A stretch of DNA of 5,078 nucleotides from WLMZ01 sp031367435. GTDB taxonomy: Bacteria; Actinomycetota; Acidimicrobiia; Acidimicrobiales; Ilumatobacteraceae. This document shows, piece after piece, positions 1 to 5,078 of this stretch. The stretch is taken from contig JANLPV010000017.1 of NCBI GenBank assembly GCA_031367435.1, positions 1 to 5,078 on the forward strand, in the 5' to 3' direction. Made by a program: the position numbers and the translations under genes. Each line of letters begins with the position of its first letter. The stretch's first letter is position 1. Under the pieces are notes generated by a model. That model had not been told where the DNA came from. It saw nothing but the letters and a program-made list of their open reading frames with translations, and searched no databases.

Positions 1-753
1 TGTTTGGTTGACGGACTCGATGATTTAGCGGAACGGTTTCAGGAATCGTTGTCCTGTTCGAGCGGGTTCAGTTTTGAGTGACGGTCTGATCAGGGTGATG
101 CCGTGCGCGTTGAGTTCGGCTTCGAAGCTTGCCGAGCGGTAACCCTTGTCGGCCATCAACGTCTGGCGAGGCCGGTCCGTGAGTGCGGGATCGAGATCGA
201 ACATCGCCAACGCGGTGTCGCGTTCGTTCGTTGTGGCGCTGGTCAACGCGTACGCGACGGGGAGCCCGGAGGGTGTCGCGATGAGGTGTAGTCGTAAACC
301 CCAGAACCAGCGGGAGTGACTGGCGCAGTAGCCGTAGTTGGCGTGGCCGGCCATGTCGGAGCGTTTCACTGTCTCGCGTGAACGCCCGCACTCGACTGGG
401 GTTGAGTCGACGAGCCAGACATCGTCGGTGTAGCTCGGGCAGTCCCGGGCGAGCGTGGCGATGATGTGTTGCATCATGTTGCCCGCAGCGCGGAGTCGTG
501 TGTTGTATGCGGGTCGTTGTGGCAGGTACGGGAACAACGATCGAAGGTGGATGTTGGCGTGGCGGATGAAGCGGGCTTCGGACGTGAAGCCTAGCAACGC
601 TTGGATCTCGGCGTGCGTGATCTGTTCAGCGTCGCTGAGTTGTGGGGCGATGCCTACAACGGGTCGTTCGGGTGCCCAGTGGGGGTGATCAATCAACAGA
701 TCGTCGATAGTGACGTAGAGTCGGGTCGCGAGCGCGTCCAGGTCAGGGTTCAT
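1..753 (-). pseudogene. IS982-family DDE transposase, interrupted by an in-frame stop and cut by the window edge
   Basis: This gene encodes the DDE transposase that would cut and join the ends of an IS982-family element. The ATG at 751-753 is preceded at 5-nt spacing by GGAGGA (complement of 759-764), and the protein then opens MNPDLDALATRLYV, as family members do. From this start, D116 lies in VDSTPVE and D202 in ADKGY, the first two catalytic acids. The block ETVKRSD...GYCASHSR (about 127-148) is also typical. Codon 243 is TAA (25-27). Beyond it the same frame reads IIESVNQT to base 1, the family block with the third catalytic acid (Glu at 246, 44 residues after D202). The 242-residue product therefore lacks the catalytic Glu and C-terminus and should be inactive unless the stop is read through. 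One substitution (for example CAA to TAA) explains it. The element probably interrupted the glycosyltransferase upstream on the same strand. Family assignment is strong; loss of function is inferred. Confidence 0.88.
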
Positions 754-758
754 GCCAG

Positions 759-764
759 TCCTCC
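759..764 (-). promoter_or_regulatory. Shine-Dalgarno site of the transposase
   Basis: The minus strand reads GGAGGA, then CTGGC, then the ATG at 753. This near-perfect ribosome binding site fixes the start here rather than at a TTG codon 35 codons upstream (858). It also shows that the IS gene uses leadered translation, unlike its neighbours. Confidence 0.8.
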
Positions 765-827
765 AAGACTGTTGGCGTGTACAAACACCCTGATCTTGGA
801 CGTTCTCGCGCTCAACGTGGCGTCTGA

Positions 828-844
828 TCGCGCGGAACGCGCGA
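828..844. repeat. Perfect 7-bp stem, 3-nt loop, beside the IS/glycosyltransferase junction
   Basis: The plus strand reads TCGCGCG, GAA, CGCGCGA, a perfect GC-rich stem with a triloop. It lies between the transposase start and the truncated glycosyltransferase. It has no T tract on either strand, so it is not a classic terminator. It may belong to the end of the insertion sequence (a transposase contact site or a block to read-through from outside). The other end of the element is outside the window, so I cannot tell whether it lies inside the IS. Confidence 0.5.
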
Positions 845-854
845 ATCCTACTGG

Positions 855-1073
855 TCAAGAACTACCACGCGTGCGCTGTGCGAGCCGTTCGAAGGCTGCC
901 CCGATGCCACTGCCAGCTTTCGCGAGTCGAGCACCGGACCGATCGACGATCGGTGCCGCCTCGGCGCCCGTGGCGACTACCACCTCGTCACCCCCGGTCA
1001 CCAGTGCCCGGATGATCGGGGCGAGCGGGCTGATGTGCCCACCAAGGGGCATCGAGACGACGAGAATCTTCAC
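855..1073 (-). pseudogene. GT1 (MGT/UGT-like) glycosyltransferase, N-terminal fragment
   Basis: The 72-residue product starts MKILVVSMPLGGHISPLAPI and continues as a beta-alpha-beta unit with VVVATG (about 32-37) and SGARLAKAG (46-54). This is the N-terminal, acceptor-side half of a GT-B fold enzyme of family GT1, which transfers sugars from nucleotide-sugar donors to small lipophilic acceptors. Full-length members have about 390-430 residues with the donor-binding domain in the C-terminal half; none of that is present. Similarity ends after the ...LAQRTRG stretch (residue 70), followed by two serines and TGA at 855-857. The start is GTG at 1071-1073. It is preceded by TAGGAT and 6 nt, which can be read as a leaderless -10 box or as an AGGA ribosome site. 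The transposase lies immediately downstream on the same strand, so insertion of that element, possibly with a deletion, is the likely cause. No activity is expected. Confidence 0.75.
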
Positions 1074-1079
1074 CTCGGT

Positions 1080-1085
1080 ATCCTA
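1080..1085 (-). promoter_or_regulatory. Possible -10 box of the glycosyltransferase remnant
   Basis: The minus strand reads TAGGAT, then ACCGAG, then the GTG at 1073. TANNNT ending 6 nt before the start would place transcription start on the start codon. No TTG-type -35 is present at 17 bp; a TTGCGT lies at 22 bp. The embedded AGGA could equally be a ribosome binding site. Confidence 0.35.
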
Positions 1086-1181
1086 AGTGGAGGCGCCGCC
1101 GCCCATGACGCAAGCACGATCGCCCGCAGAGGGCTGCACATGCTGCCGCACTGCGCTGACGTTCTGTCGTCTCATGCGCGC

Positions 1182-1210
1182 TTGCATCACATCCTCAATC
1201 AGGGCAATCT
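1182..1210 (+). promoter_or_regulatory. Predicted leaderless promoter of the 1217 lipoprotein gene
   Basis: TTGCAT (1182-1187), a 17-bp spacer, CAATCT (1205-1210), then GGCGCG and the ATG at 1217. The -10 keeps A at position 2 and T at position 6, and its distance puts +1 on the A of the ATG. There is no good ribosome binding site between. The same spacing recurs at two other genes in the window. Confidence 0.5.
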
Positions 1211-1216
1211 GGCGCG

Positions 1217-1891
1217 ATGCACTACCGGCCGCGCGCAGCGCTCATCCTCTGTCTCTTCGTTACTGCCTGCGGGTCGGCAGGCGCACGGTCCGCATCAGAA
1301 ACTTCGTCTGCTATGTCGACAGCAGCATTGGCTTCGCCGACAAGCAACGACGTTGTCATGACCTCGGAGAACACGTCGGTTGCGACAACGCTGTATCCGA
1401 CTGCGGTCACGGTCCAACTCGCTGGACCCAGCGCACTGCCACCGGCTGCATCAGTGAACGCTGTCGACGACCAGAACTGTGCCCGGCTCTACGCGCTCGT
1501 GGCGCGGATGCCCCTCGGCCCGTATATACCTTCCATCGCAAAAGCGCTCTCACCCAGAGTCGGCTGTGAGATCAACTTCGGTCTTCCACGCGCCACCAAC
1601 GCCATCTTTTCCGACGATGCCTTCGCGCTCGGATGGGTGTCCGACGACTCACAGGTGCACCGCGGCCCTACAGGTGACCCTGATGAAACGCGAACGTTGC
1701 TGAGTTCCGGCCACATCGCGTTCGTCGACCTGACCGGCAACGACGGTGCTGGCTACGGTGCCGTCTGCTTTGTCGCAGTCCCACGCCAAGATGGCAGCGT
1801 CGCGTACGTGCACGGGTTCACCGGAGGCTCGTCGCAGCAAGTGACGCTCACGATTGCCGACGAGCTGGACACGCTCCTGAACAATTCATAG
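1217..1891 (+). CDS. Putative secreted lipoprotein, function unknown
   Basis: The 224-residue product has a short basic N-terminus (MHYRPR), a hydrophobic segment (A7-A17) and a lipobox VTAC with Cys18, so it should be lipid-anchored on the outer face of the cytoplasmic membrane. Residues 19-80 are rich in Ser, Thr and Ala, a flexible linker typical of actinobacterial lipoproteins. The folded part (about 82-224) has three further cysteines (88, 117, 184), two of which could form a disulfide, and a beta-rich C-terminal half (GHIAFVDLTG, GAVCFVAVPR, VAYVHGF). No catalytic motif or known domain is recognised. The ATG at 1217 is chosen because the signal peptide begins there and the upstream promoter spacing fits. 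The gene diverges from the glycosyltransferase remnant and converges on the next secreted-protein gene with a 70-bp gap, so it is probably transcribed alone. Confidence 0.78.
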   Translation: MHYRPRAALILCLFVTACGSAGARSASETSSAMSTAALASPTSNDVVMTSENTSVATTLYPTAVTVQLAGPSALPPAASVNAVDDQNCARLYALVARMPLGPYIPSIAKALSPRVGCEINFGLPRATNAIFSDDAFALGWVSDDSQVHRGPTGDPDETRTLLSSGHIAFVDLTGNDGAGYGAVCFVAVPRQDGSVAYVHGFTGGSSQQVTLTIADELDTLLNNS

Positions 1892-1961
1892 AAAGCAACG
1901 TTCCGAGCCGCTGGGGCCGCGCTCACCGATCTACGTGGTGCCGATCCGTCACGGCTCAAAC

Positions 1962-2591
1962 TCAACAGCGATCAGTGAGGATGGGGAGCACGATGGACCT
2001 GGTCTCGCTTCCTTTGATCTCCAGCTCGAGGCACGTTGGACCGGCGACGATGAGGCCGCCGATGTACCCGGTGGTTGCATCGTGGCAGTTCTCAAATGAG
2101 ACGCTCTTCGCCGACATAGAGAGCCAATCGGACTCGGAAGGTTTTACCGGTTGGCCGCTCTCTGCGTTGAGCGGGTGGTAGATGAGGGCCGCATTGGTCG
2201 GACCCACGACCCGGAGGGAAGTGATGGCAGACGCCTGCGGTGTGACATAGACAAACACTTTGCGAAGTGTGAAGGTCTGCGTCCCCTTGGCAAGGGGAAA
2301 CTCGCCGGCAGAGCTGAAGTCGACGGCGGAGACGCCTGACAACACAAGACCTGCGACGCTCAGATCGGTTGGGGCAGGAGGCACTCCAGCGGTTGCCGAG
2401 TCGGTACACGTCAGCTCGATTGGTGCCCCGCGCCCAATTACGGTCTGCACATCGGCGATCGAATCAGCACTCGTGGACGACGAGATGGTCGTTGTCGGCG
2501 CCACGTGTGAGTCTGGCGGGTCAGAACACGACCATGAACCGAGACTCACTGTGGCGGCAAGCAGCGAATGCCGCCATCGGTTGCCATTCAT
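1962..2591 (-). CDS. Putative secreted protein or lipoprotein, function unknown
   Basis: From ATG 2589-2591 the product has 209 residues: basic start (MNGNRWRH), hydrophobic stretch (S9-S19), then SWSC with Cys22. The lipobox is poor because Trp is at -2 and Ser at -3, so lipid attachment is less sure than for the neighbouring lipoprotein. A Thr/Ser linker (about 30-45) leads to a beta-rich domain with Cys62, Cys169, Cys187 and a terminal Cys209. The segment from C169 through YIGGL (176-180) to GPTCLEL (184-190) resembles the ending of many small actinobacterial surface proteins (Cys, about ten residues, Phe/Tyr-x-Gly-Gly, then Pro-x-Cys-x-x-Leu). That resemblance is from memory, and no function is known to me. 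A longer reading from GTG 2708 is rejected because it would bury the signal peptide. No ribosome binding site precedes the ATG, in keeping with the predicted leaderless promoter. Confidence 0.72.
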   Translation of the reverse strand: MNGNRWRHSLLAATVSLGSWSCSDPPDSHVAPTTTISSSTSADSIADVQTVIGRGAPIELTCTDSATAGVPPAPTDLSVAGLVLSGVSAVDFSSAGEFPLAKGTQTFTLRKVFVYVTPQASAITSLRVVGPTNAALIYHPLNAESGQPVKPSESDWLSMSAKSVSFENCHDATTGYIGGLIVAGPTCLELEIKGSETRSIVLPILTDRC

Positions 2592-2597
2592 CTGGTG

Positions 2598-2626
2598 ATG
2601 ATTACAGATCGACGCACCAGCAACAA
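2598..2626 (-). promoter_or_regulatory. Predicted leaderless promoter of the 2591 gene
   Basis: On the minus strand, TTGTTG (2626-2621), a 17-bp spacer, AATCAT (2603-2598), then CACCAG and the ATG at 2591. The -10 keeps A at position 2 and T at position 6. An overlapping TGTAAT could serve as an alternative -10 with a shorter spacer. It lies back to back with the predicted promoter at 2711-2739. Confidence 0.45.
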
Positions 2627-2710
2627 GAGTCGACCTCACCCTTTCCGCGTGACAATTGGGACACCGATCTAGCGATCTGTTCGCGCGTCGTTCTGTGTGC
2701 GAGTTCACCC

Positions 2711-2739
2711 TTGCGTTTGTGGTGACGATCGGGCACTAT
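2711..2739 (+). promoter_or_regulatory. Predicted leaderless promoter of the 2746 gene
   Basis: TTGCGT (2711-2716), a 17-bp spacer, CACTAT (2734-2739), then GCGCTC and GTG at 2746. The hexamers are weak matches taken singly, but the spacing equals that at 1182-1217 and 2626-2591. It also supports GTG 2746 as the start among several in-frame candidates. Confidence 0.45.
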
Positions 2740-2745
2740 GCGCTC

Positions 2746-3087
2746 GTGTCTGGACGGATCGATGACGTGGGCGCAAGCAACCTAGAAGCGTCCATCCGCT
2801 CGAAACTCCTCGCGATCGCAGCCGGGACAATCGACCCGTACGAGGGTGGAGTCAGCGTTTGGAAGACGGCAATGGCAAGCCCAGCAGACTCAGCCGGATC
2901 GAAGCTGATGCTGCTCTGGCTTGGTCTAACGGACAGTGTCGAGGCGACCTGGGACGACGCTCACGAGGCGCGAGCGGCGATGGTTGAGTCCGCCGTTGAA
3001 TGGGTTGCTCTGCGAAACGACCATGAGGCTGAAGCTGACTACTTCGCCCGCTGGTTCCTGCGCGTCTTCGGAACGGCAAACCCTTGA
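2746..3087 (+). CDS. Small acidic hypothetical protein
   Basis: The product has 113 residues from GTG 2746, no signal peptide or membrane segment, and is mainly helical and acidic. Visible parts are a helix SIRSKLLAIAAG, a turn IDPYEGGVSVWKTA (about 28-41), a hydrophobic LMLLWLGL and an acidic helix SVEATWDDAHEARAAMVESAVEWVAL. The IDPYEG...W turn recalls small bacterial proteins of unknown function with a 'G-x-I-D-P-Y-E-G-A...I-W' stretch, but I cannot name the family. Third codon positions are mostly G or C and the frame runs unbroken, so it is probably real. The frame is open upstream to a TTG at 2656 and GTGs at 2719 and 2722. GTG 2746 is preferred because similarity to a folded protein begins there and a promoter fits it. 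It diverges from the secreted-protein gene at 2591 and has no partner downstream on the same strand. Confidence 0.6.
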   Translation: MSGRIDDVGASNLEASIRSKLLAIAAGTIDPYEGGVSVWKTAMASPADSAGSKLMLLWLGLTDSVEATWDDAHEARAAMVESAVEWVALRNDHEAEADYFARWFLRVFGTANP

Positions 3088-3092
3088 CTGCT

Positions 3093-3102
3093 GCAGATCT
3101 GC
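3093..3102. repeat. 10-bp perfect palindrome
   Basis: GCAGATCTGC lies 5 nt after the TGA of the small hypothetical gene. Its second half starts the GATCTGCGT direct repeat. It is too short, and lacks a T tract, for a terminator; it may be a protein-binding site or chance. Confidence 0.3.
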
Positions 3103-3204
3103 GTCGATCTGCGTGGTCGCTCAGATAGGCGAACCGAGCAGAACACGCGCTCCAGAACACGGCTCGAACCCATCGGCCAATTTCGCGTCCGGTAACGGCG
3201 TCCG

Positions 3205-3248
3205 GGTTATTCCGGCAATCGGTCGCGGTTATTCCGGTGATCGGCGGC
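3205..3248. repeat. Two 22-bp tandem repeat units resembling IS21-family end repeats
   Basis: GGTTATTCCGG occurs at 3205-3215 and 3227-3237, and the full 22-bp units (3205-3226, 3227-3248) agree at 18 of 22 positions, sharing ATCGG after the core. A weaker third unit begins at TCCGG 3188-3192. On the minus strand the core reads CCGGAATAACC, which recalls the 'accggaata' repeats at the ends of IS21-family elements, where they form multiple transposase-binding sites. No istA or istB is next to it in the window, so if the comparison holds this is a solo end or deletion remnant. The comparison is from memory. Confidence 0.4.
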
Positions 3249-3294
3249 GACCATGCGAACCAGCCGACTGGCAGCGCCGCATCCTCGTGCGCGT

Positions 3295-3323
3295 AACGTT
3301 CCGTCGCCTTCGGCCAGAACGTT
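3295..3323. repeat. Inverted repeat with nested small hairpin, downstream of the relaxase gene
   Basis: AACGTTC (3295-3301) and GAACGTT (3317-3323) are perfect 7-bp arms around a 15-nt loop that holds a nested GCC-TTC-GGC hairpin (3306-3314). It lies about 70-95 nt beyond the relaxase stop codon. It could end or stabilise the relaxase transcript, but no T tract follows on the minus strand, so a Rho-independent terminator is not supported. Confidence 0.4.
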
Positions 3324-3389
3324 CGCGATCACCCGTGTAAGCGCGCATCGAGCCGGCGTTCTGCTCGGGTTGCGGTGGGCGTTCGTGCT

Positions 3390-5078
3390 TCAGAGTTCGA
3401 TGCCTGGCGGTTCGATCTCGATTCGGCGCGTCGGGGCTGGGCGGACGATTGCGATCGTCTCGGTGAGCCGGTGGTGGCTGTGGCTGTAGGCGTTGTTCAG
3501 GTCCCATCGTGGTGGGGGTCCCGCACCGCGGGTGATGTCGAAGGCGGCTCGGTGCTGGGCGAGTAGTCCGGCAGAGCGATCCCATGTGCGGGCTGATTCC
3601 CCTGGGGTCGGGCGGCGGCCCAGCACTTCGGTGATGGTGTCGGGTTGTTCGAGGCTGGCGATTCTTGTTCTGGCGCGCAGGTCAATGGTGAGGTGGTCGT
3701 CGATCGTGCGGACTTCGCCGTCGAGTTGCGGTCGCTGCGCGAGCATGGCCACGGCGTCGCGTTCGACATTGTGGGTGTTGGCGATCTTGCGATTGAGCAC
3801 GGCGACTTCGGCGGACGCGTCGGCGATGTCGTTGGGCAACGCGAACACTGAGTGTCGTGCGTTGCCGATTTCGTTCTCGTGCTTGCGGCGGTGCATCGGC
3901 CGGTCGTAGTGGGAGAGCACATCTCGAGCGCGTTGCAGCGCCGCAGTGTTTTGGGTGATTCGTAGCTCCGCCGCGGCCAACCCCACTATCGCTGTGTTGC
4001 GGTCCAGTACTGCTCGTCGCATCGCGGTGGCGGCGTGCTCGAGGGTGTTGGCGATCTCGAAGCGTCGTTCGACGAGTTGGCGCAGGTCGCCGCTGTCGAG
4101 GAGTCCTGGTCGGTGTGGCTTGGTGCCGTTCAGTTCGTCGCGACGGGTGTGCGCGGGTTGGTCGATCCAGTCGGTGCTCATTGATCGTACGAACACGTCG
4201 AGCGCAGTGTCCTCACCTGTGGTCGCGAAGAACGCTTCGTTGGTTTCGGTGCCTCGAGTCAGTGACACATACAGGTTGCGGAGATCGGTTGCCCCGTCAG
4301 CGAACAGCAGGCCGCCTTTGACGTTTCGGCCTTGGCCACCCATCCCGGTGCGGGCGTAGGCGAGATCGACGTGCTCGGCCACATAGTCCCCTGGCAGGGT
4401 CACCGAGCCGGATTTCCCGGTGGCGATCACGGATCCGTCAGCGGCGATGTTGTTGATGGTCCACACGGCACGGTTCTTGACCGTGACCCCGCGGTCGGTG
4501 AGGAGGCGACGGTCGTTGTGTCGTGTCGCGATCTCGTCGCCGATGAACAGCCGGTAGGGGCCGGCTGTTGTCGTGGTGCCGTTCGTGTCGAGCTCGCCGT
4601 TGCGGATGCGGGTGTGTTGGCAGCGGGCGTTGAGTCGTTCGGTTGCCTCGTTGGTCGGTGTCATCAACAGCGTCGCCTTTCCGGCTGAGCGAAGCTCCCA
4701 CCAGCGGGCAACGGATTGTCGTTCCATCTCGGTGACGGTGCCGCCGTGGAGTCGGCCGTGTTGTTGATAGATGTCGGCGACGGTGATGTCACCGCGGCGG
4801 AGCCGGAGGCTGGCGTCGCGTTCCCATTCGTTGTCGAAGCGGTGAACGCGTTCGAGTTCGATCGCGCCGAAGGTGTCAACGAGGAGACCGAACATGCCGC
4901 CTCGCCCGACCGCTGAGAACTGCAACGGGTCCCCGACCAGCGCGACCCGCCATCCTTTCAGATCGGCCAGCGTGGCGAGTTCGAACAGTTTGGCGGTGGG
5001 CGTCATTCCGGCTTCGTCGACGATCACTGTTGCACCGGCGGGCAGATCGAAACGGTTGCCGGGCGGCCGCTGCAGGCG
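3390..5078 (-). CDS. MobF-type (TraA/TrwC-like) conjugative relaxase-helicase, C-terminal part
   Basis: This is the last 562 residues of a protein whose start lies right of the window; the frame is open to base 5078. Such proteins nick one plasmid strand at oriT with an N-terminal relaxase domain and unwind it with a RecD-like SF1 helicase for transfer. Only the helicase and tail are visible. From the edge: Walker B VIVDEAGM (18-25), motif III GDPLQ (49-53), an arginine segment ERVHRF (76-81), GDEIATRHNDRR (about 180-191), a motif V-like TGMGGQG (244-250) and motif VI YVSLTRG (270-276). The Walker A loop and the relaxase tyrosines and histidines should lie upstream, unseen. Residues about 315-440 are helical and charged, possibly coiled coil; the last 100 are rich in Pro, Arg and His. 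In motif V the usual His is Met. The protein acts in the cytoplasm at the relaxosome and implies a plasmid or integrative conjugative element. Family call is strong; mobilising activity is unproven. Confidence 0.88.
   Translation of the reverse strand, partial: RLQRPPGNRFDLPAGATVIVDEAGMTPTAKLFELATLADLKGWRVALVGDPLQFSAVGRGGMFGLLVDTFGAIELERVHRFDNEWERDASLRLRRGDITVADIYQQHGRLHGGTVTEMERQSVARWWELRSAGKATLLMTPTNEATERLNARCQHTRIRNGELDTNGTTTTAGPYRLFIGDEIATRHNDRRLLTDRGVTVKNRAVWTINNIAADGSVIATGKSGSVTLPGDYVAEHVDLAYARTGMGGQGRNVKGGLLFADGATDLRNLYVSLTRGTETNEAFFATTGEDTALDVFVRSMSTDWIDQPAHTRRDELNGTKPHRPGLLDSGDLRQLVERRFEIANTLEHAATAMRRAVLDRNTAIVGLAAAELRITQNTAALQRARDVLSHYDRPMHRRKHENEIGNARHSVFALPNDIADASAEVAVLNRKIANTHNVERDAVAMLAQRPQLDGEVRTIDDHLTIDLRARTRIASLEQPDTITEVLGRRPTPGESARTWDRSAGLLAQHRAAFDITRGAGPPPRWDLNNAYSHSHHRLTETIAIVRPAPTRRIEIEPPGIEL

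Larger units (their letters stand above)
3088..3389. other. Gene-free stretch with repeats, between the small gene and the relaxase end
   Basis: I see no convincing gene on either strand in these 302 bases. Contents are a 10-bp palindrome just after the small gene, a GATCTGCGT repeat of period 10 (3096-3104 and 3106-3114), the 22-bp-period repeat at 3205-3248, and an inverted repeat at 3295-3323. Both flanking genes end here. The mixture of repeats resembles debris from a past insertion. Confidence 0.5.

Noticed and set aside
754..858. Transposase frame open upstream to a TTG at 858, adding 35 residues
   Set aside because: A strong GGAGGA sits 5 nt before the ATG at 753, where family proteins begin; the added stretch is probably translated IS leader.
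1087..1569. 160-codon open frame on the plus strand overlapping the lipoprotein start
   Set aside because: Its composition is rich in Arg, Cys and Thr with no fold-like pattern, and it overlaps the lipoprotein gene, which has a clear signal peptide.
1905..1957. GAGCCG and CGGCTC as a shared terminator between the convergent secreted-protein genes
   Set aside because: The arms are 6 bp with a loop of about 41 nt and no T tract on either strand, so a working terminator is not supported.
2592..2708. N-terminal extension of the 2591 gene from GTG 2708, containing a CPNC pair that looks like a zinc site
   Set aside because: It would place the signal peptide about 40 residues inside the protein; a predicted promoter lies within this stretch, and a lone CPNC without a second pair is not enough.
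2656..2745. Longer form of the small hypothetical gene from TTG 2656
   Set aside because: TTG is a weak start with no ribosome site, and the added residues overlap the predicted divergent promoters; GTG 2746 fits better.
3161..3179. GGCTCGAACC followed by GGCCA, suggesting the 3' end of a tRNA or an attachment site
   Set aside because: The arms flanking the TCGAA do not pair as a T-stem, and only about 8 nt separate the loop from CCA, too few for a T-stem strand plus acceptor arm.
3493..3909. Plus-strand open frames opposite the relaxase gene
   Set aside because: High-GC genes produce such antisense frames; the minus strand carries unmistakable helicase motifs in one continuous frame.
1..5078. 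CRISPR array, rRNA, complete tRNA, riboswitch or a recognised defence-system gene
   Set aside because: I looked on both strands and found no regularly spaced repeats beyond the two 22-bp units, no cloverleaf, and no nuclease, methylase or toxin-antitoxin motif.

Overview
The DNA is GC-rich. Coding regions favour G or C at the third codon position, GTG starts occur, and three genes seem to be transcribed without a leader. The protein styles (IS982-type transposase, MGT-like glycosyltransferase, low-complexity lipoproteins, TraA/TrwC-like relaxase-helicase) fit a high-GC actinobacterium, perhaps an Acidimicrobiia-like lineage. That placement is inference from style, not from a marker gene. The window looks like an accessory region: insertion-sequence debris, a broken metabolic gene, two unrelated small lipoproteins, an unknown small gene and part of a conjugation gene.

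Layout. (1) 1-753, minus: an IS982-family transposase with a clear Shine-Dalgarno start. It is cut in frame by a TAA at 25-27, and the family's ESVN block, which carries the last catalytic Glu, continues in the same frame after the stop to the window edge. (2) 754-866: IS upstream region and the junction with the next gene, including a perfect GC stem-loop. (3) 855-1073, minus: only the first ~70 codons of a GT1 glycosyltransferase, apparently interrupted by the IS. (4) 1217-1891, plus, and 1962-2591, minus: two convergent genes for secreted proteins, the first a clear lipoprotein. (5) 2746-3087, plus: a small acidic cytosolic protein of unknown function, divergent from the second secreted protein. 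(6) 3088-3389: no gene; it has a 22-bp-period repeat resembling IS21-family end repeats, a 10-bp palindrome and a 7-bp-arm inverted repeat. (7) 3390-5078, minus: the C-terminal 562 residues of a MobF-type relaxase/helicase, running off the right edge.

The genes do not form one pathway. The most useful new observation is regulatory. Three non-IS genes (1217+, 2591-, 2746+) share the same spacing: TTG-type -35, exactly 17 bp, a -10 with A at position 2 and T at position 6, exactly 6 nt, then the start codon. The glycosyltransferase remnant has the -10/6-nt/start part. This is the expected layout of leaderless transcripts and sets them apart from the SD-led transposase. I found no convincing evidence for a new defence or other multi-gene system. 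The nearest leads are the unknown 2746-3087 gene and whatever lies upstream of the relaxase, outside the window.
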